In this document: one piece after another, positions 21,665 to 23,701 of the stretch
How the letters are laid out: every line of letters begins with the position of its first letter
Numbering within the stretch: position 1 is the first letter of the stretch
Assembly (NCBI GenBank): GCA_030592465.1
Contig: JAUVJB010000014.1
Span: 1 to 23,701, forward strand
DNA: 23,701 nt
Direction: 5' to 3'
Origin: Bacteroidota bacterium
GTDB taxonomy: Bacteria; Bacteroidota; Bacteroidia; Bacteroidales; B39-G9
Notes under the pieces: model-generated
The model's database searches: none
Seen by the model: the letters and a program-made list of their open reading frames with translations, nothing else
Told to the model about the DNA's origin: nothing
Program-made: the position numbers and the translations under genes

Positions 21665-22726
21665 ATGAAAAAATATTCAGTTATAGGAGTTATGTCAGGC
21701 ACTTCGCTTGACGGTATTGATATTGCTCTTTGTAATTTTGAGTATAATTCACAAAAATGGAATTATAACATCATTAAAGCTGAAACTGTTTCATATTCAA
21801 AAAGTTGGAGAAACAAACTTCTATCTGCAAATAACTTAAATGCTTTTAATTTTATCGAACTTCACAAAAATTATGGTCAATTTATTGGCAGTAAAATCAA
21901 CAACTTTATAAAGAAAAATGAAATAAAAAAGTTTGATTTAATATCCTCACACGGGCATACTATTTTTCATCAACCTAAAAAAAACATCACTTTTCAACTT
22001 GGTGATGGTTCTGTTATTGCAGCGACAACACAAATAACTACCATTAGTGATTTTCGCTCACTTGATGTTGCTTTGGGTGGTCAAGGAGCTCCTTTGGTTC
22101 CTGTTGGCGACAAGCTCCTTTTTTCTGAATTTGATTTTTGTCTAAATCTTGGCGGTTTTGCCAACATCTCATTTAATGAAAACAAAAAAAGAATTGCTTT
22201 TGACATTTGCCCTGTGAACATAATAATAAATTTTCTGGCAAATACCATTAATAAATCTTATGATAAAAATGGAGAAATTGCAAAAAAAGGGAATATTAAT
22301 AATGAACTATTTCATGAGTTAAATAACATTGATTTCTACCATAAGCCATTTCCAAAATCACTATCAAAAGAATGGCTTTTTGCTGAATTTATTCCAATAT
22401 TAAATAAATATGATTTAACAGTTGAAGATAAATTGAGAACAATATACGAACACATTTCTATTCAAATTACAAATATCACAAATAAAGAAACAGAAAAAAA
22501 TATTTTGATTACAGGAGGAGGCACTTATAATAAATTTTTAATTGAATTGATAAAACATAAATCAAAAAACAACATAATAAAACCCGCCAATGATATAATT
22601 AATTTTAAGGAAGCTTTAATCTTTGCTTTTCTTGGTGTGTTAAGATATGAAAATCAAACCAACTGTTTATCAACGGTAACAGGTGCTAAATTTGATAATA
22701 TCGGCGGTTGTATATTTCAAATGTAA
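21665..22726 (+). CDS. anmK: Anhydro-N-acetylmuramic acid kinase
   Basis: The 353-residue protein begins with the AnmK signature VMSGTSLDGID (9-19), followed by SSHGHTIFHQP, TTISDFRSLDVALGGQGAPLVP, NLGGFANISF and FDICPVNIIINFLA, whose aspartate corresponds to the catalytic base of AnmK. The last motif reads FDICPVN where proteobacterial enzymes have FDTGPGN, which I know as the Bacteroidota form. AnmK opens the 1,6-anhydro ring of anhydro-MurNAc and phosphorylates it to MurNAc-6-P with ATP, a cytoplasmic step of wall recycling. It is shorter than the ~370-residue proteobacterial enzyme. It stands behind a hairpin element; no standard promoter box is clear. Confidence 0.93.
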   Translation: MKKYSVIGVMSGTSLDGIDIALCNFEYNSQKWNYNIIKAETVSYSKSWRNKLLSANNLNAFNFIELHKNYGQFIGSKINNFIKKNEIKKFDLISSHGHTIFHQPKKNITFQLGDGSVIAATTQITTISDFRSLDVALGGQGAPLVPVGDKLLFSEFDFCLNLGGFANISFNENKKRIAFDICPVNIIINFLANTINKSYDKNGEIAKKGNINNELFHELNNIDFYHKPFPKSLSKEWLFAEFIPILNKYDLTVEDKLRTIYEHISIQITNITNKETEKNILITGGGTYNKFLIELIKHKSKNNIIKPANDIINFKEALIFAFLGVLRYENQTNCLSTVTGAKFDNIGGCIFQM

Positions 22727-22797
22727 ACTATATGTAGAAACGGCTTATAATTAACTGCTTAGTATTATCTTGTCAATATTTAATCAAGAATGGATAA

Positions 22798-22821
22798 ATT
22801 GTTACATTGTTAAACGGTTAA
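22798..22821. repeat. Tandem octamer repeat (ATTGTTAA-like)
   Basis: Three units: ATTGTTAC, ATTGTTAA, ACGGTTAA, the same type as at 4505 and 12350. Confidence 0.5.
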
Positions 22822-22827
22822 GCAAAA

Positions 22828-22843
22828 ACGCACAGCAGTGCGT
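22828..22843. repeat. Hairpin ACGCAC-AGCA-GTGCGT
   Basis: A perfect six-base stem with a four-base loop, G+C rich in A/T-rich surroundings. Only a short CTTT follows, so it is a doubtful terminator for anmK and more like a REP-type palindrome. Confidence 0.5.
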
Positions 22844-22865
22844 CTTTACTAACATGTATATTTTA

Positions 22866-22873
22866 TAGCTTTG
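22866..22873 (+). promoter_or_regulatory. Bacteroidota -7 promoter box for the HEAT-repeat gene
   Basis: TAGCTTTG followed by C fits TAnnTTTG exactly, 23 bases before the start codon. A TTTA near 22845 may stand in for the -33 box. Confidence 0.55.
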
Positions 22874-22896
22874 CAAAATAAATAATTTGAATAACC

Positions 22897-23433
22897 ATGG
22901 AAGATAAAAAGAAAAATGTTCAATTGTTAAAAGACATGAAATCAGACAATGCAGAGACAGTATTAAACACTGTAAAGAAAATTAGAAAAGAAGGCAATAC
23001 TGCAATAATGCCTGAATTAATTTACTTATTACACACAACAAATAATGATGATATAAAAATATCGGCAACTAATCTATTAAACGATTTAAAAGATAATAAA
23101 GCTGCCCCTCATATTATTGAAGCTATAAATAATGAAAAATATACGGACATAGCACACATTTTAATTTCATCGTGTTGGCAGTCAAGGTTAGATTATAGCG
23201 ATTACTTAAATGTTTTTGTCGATTTAACAATTAAATCAGAGTATCGTATTGCATTAGAAGCATTTACAGTAATTGAGGATATGCAAAAAAATATTAGTGA
23301 AGATGAAAAAAATAAGACAATAAATAAATTAAAAAAGAACATTATTATTGAAAAATATCAACAAAAACAAATGCTGTTAAACGAGTTGATTAAAGTTATT
23401 CAAAATATAAATTTAGACAAAGAATATGTATAA
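22897..23433 (+). CDS. HEAT-repeat protein of unknown function
   Basis: The 178-residue protein is all-helical, with pairs of helices in HEAT-like spacing: AETVLNTVKKIRKEGNTAIMPELIYLL, then DIKISATNLLNDLKDNKAAPHIIEAI, then YTDIAHILISSCWQSRLDYSDYLNVFVDL. No signal peptide, membrane segment or catalytic motif is visible, so it is probably a cytoplasmic protein-binding scaffold. The CWQSRLDYSDYL segment in the middle is less repeat-like and could be the conserved functional part. Bacteroidota genomes carry uncharacterised proteins of this size and type. The function is unknown. Confidence 0.75.
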   Translation: MEDKKKNVQLLKDMKSDNAETVLNTVKKIRKEGNTAIMPELIYLLHTTNNDDIKISATNLLNDLKDNKAAPHIIEAINNEKYTDIAHILISSCWQSRLDYSDYLNVFVDLTIKSEYRIALEAFTVIEDMQKNISEDEKNKTINKLKKNIIIEKYQQKQMLLNELIKVIQNINLDKEYV

Positions 23434-23547
23434 TGTCTGAAAGAAAAGCATTCTGAATTTTAATTATACAAAATGATTTTCAACATCGAATTTATATTTA
23501 TTGTATGAAATATGGGCATTTTTCAAAACCGTATAAAAGTAGTTTAT

Positions 23548-23606
23548 CCTGTTAGATATTTAATTTAAAATACTTATCTGTCAATTAACGAATTATCTCA
23601 CAGGGG
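23548..23606. repeat. ~59-base element with inverted ends, degenerate copy 2
   Basis: CCTGTTAGATA (23548-23558) pairs with TATCTCACAGG (23594-23604) with one mismatch; both arms resemble those of the element at 21577-21639, and both centres contain AATACTTA. It ends about 33 bases before a YggS-like fragment. Confidence 0.5.
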
Positions 23607-23630
23607 TTACATTTTTTTTTGATTATTGAA

Positions 23631-23646
23631 TTTCCCCGAAGGGAAA
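23631..23646. repeat. Hairpin TTTCCC-CGAA-GGGAAA
   Basis: A perfect six-base stem with a CGAA tetraloop, preceded by a run of nine or more T residues. It overlaps the first readable codons of the YggS-like fragment. Confidence 0.6.
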
Positions 23647-23701
23647 AAATATTAAGATTTGTGGTGTAATGGGAATGGCTACTTTTACTGATGATAACGA
23701 A
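23639..23701 (+). pseudogene. Fragment like the middle of YggS (PLP homeostasis protein), N-terminus missing
   Basis: The frame reads KGKNIKICGVMGMATFTDDNE to the window edge. ICGVMGMATFTDD is a strongly conserved stretch from the middle to C-terminal part of YggS/PROSC-family PLP-binding proteins. An in-frame TGA lies at 23627, and the 200 bases before it contain none of the expected N-terminal half with the PLP-binding lysine; about 400 more coding bases would be needed, overlapping the HEAT gene. Either this is a remnant of a broken gene, or translation starts at the ATG at 23669 or 23675 and gives a shortened protein. The match is short, and the remainder lies outside the window. Confidence 0.5.

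Overview
The window looks like a chromosomal segment of a low-GC Bacteroidota (Bacteroidales-like) genome. The evidence is the strong A+T bias, the lack of Shine-Dalgarno sequences before starts, several TAnnTTTG-type -7 promoter boxes (one in a full TTG-N20-TAACTTTG arrangement), and gene families typical of the phylum: a lipoprotein subtilisin with a CQKDD start, a Bacteroidota-type M23 peptidase, a SpoIIE-type phosphatase with coiled coils, and a BadF-type sugar kinase. No tRNA, rRNA, CRISPR array, phage gene or transposase was seen.

Layout. 1-333 (-): N-terminal part of a secreted fibre-like protein that runs off the left edge. 729-1937 (+): subtilisin-like lipoprotein. 2229-4432 (+): a YfiR/coiled-coil/SpoIIE phosphatase followed closely by a lone xseB. 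4740-5591 (-): BadF-type GlcNAc/MurNAc kinase. 5863-8187 (+): patatin plus outer-membrane barrel (type Vd autotransporter-like). 8284-9936 (+): long-chain acyl-CoA synthetase. 10144-10926 (-): Fic protein with its own inhibitory motif. 11029-16907 (-): five nucleotide-sugar genes, in transcription order 4-epimerase, aminotransferase, N-acetyltransferase, C3 oxidoreductase, C6 dehydrogenase. 17090-19479 (-): coiled-coil protein, zapA, a candidate 6S-like RNA and rny. 19636-21387 (+): M23 peptidase. 21665-22726 (+): anmK. 22897-23433 (+): HEAT-repeat protein. 23639-23701 (+): a fragment resembling the middle of a YggS-type PLP-binding protein, with no N-terminal half upstream.

How the genes fit together. 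The sugar genes match the WbpP/TviC, TviB/WbpO and WbpB/WbpE/WbpD families and would give a UDP-2,3-diacetamido-2,3-dideoxy-hexuronic acid for a surface glycan; no glycosyltransferase or flippase lies here. The BadF kinase, AnmK and the M23 peptidase all point to peptidoglycan turnover and recycling. The zapA operon links cell division, a structured RNA and RNA decay.

The intergenic DNA is unusually rich in small repeats: REP-like palindromes (one inside a gene), 74-78 bp elements made of two hairpins, two ~60 bp elements with TATCTAACGGGG-like ends, and tandem repeats of period 7 or 8 that often sit just upstream of start codons. These repeats, the structured RNA downstream of zapA and the YfiR-SpoIIE fusion are the most interesting parts of the window.
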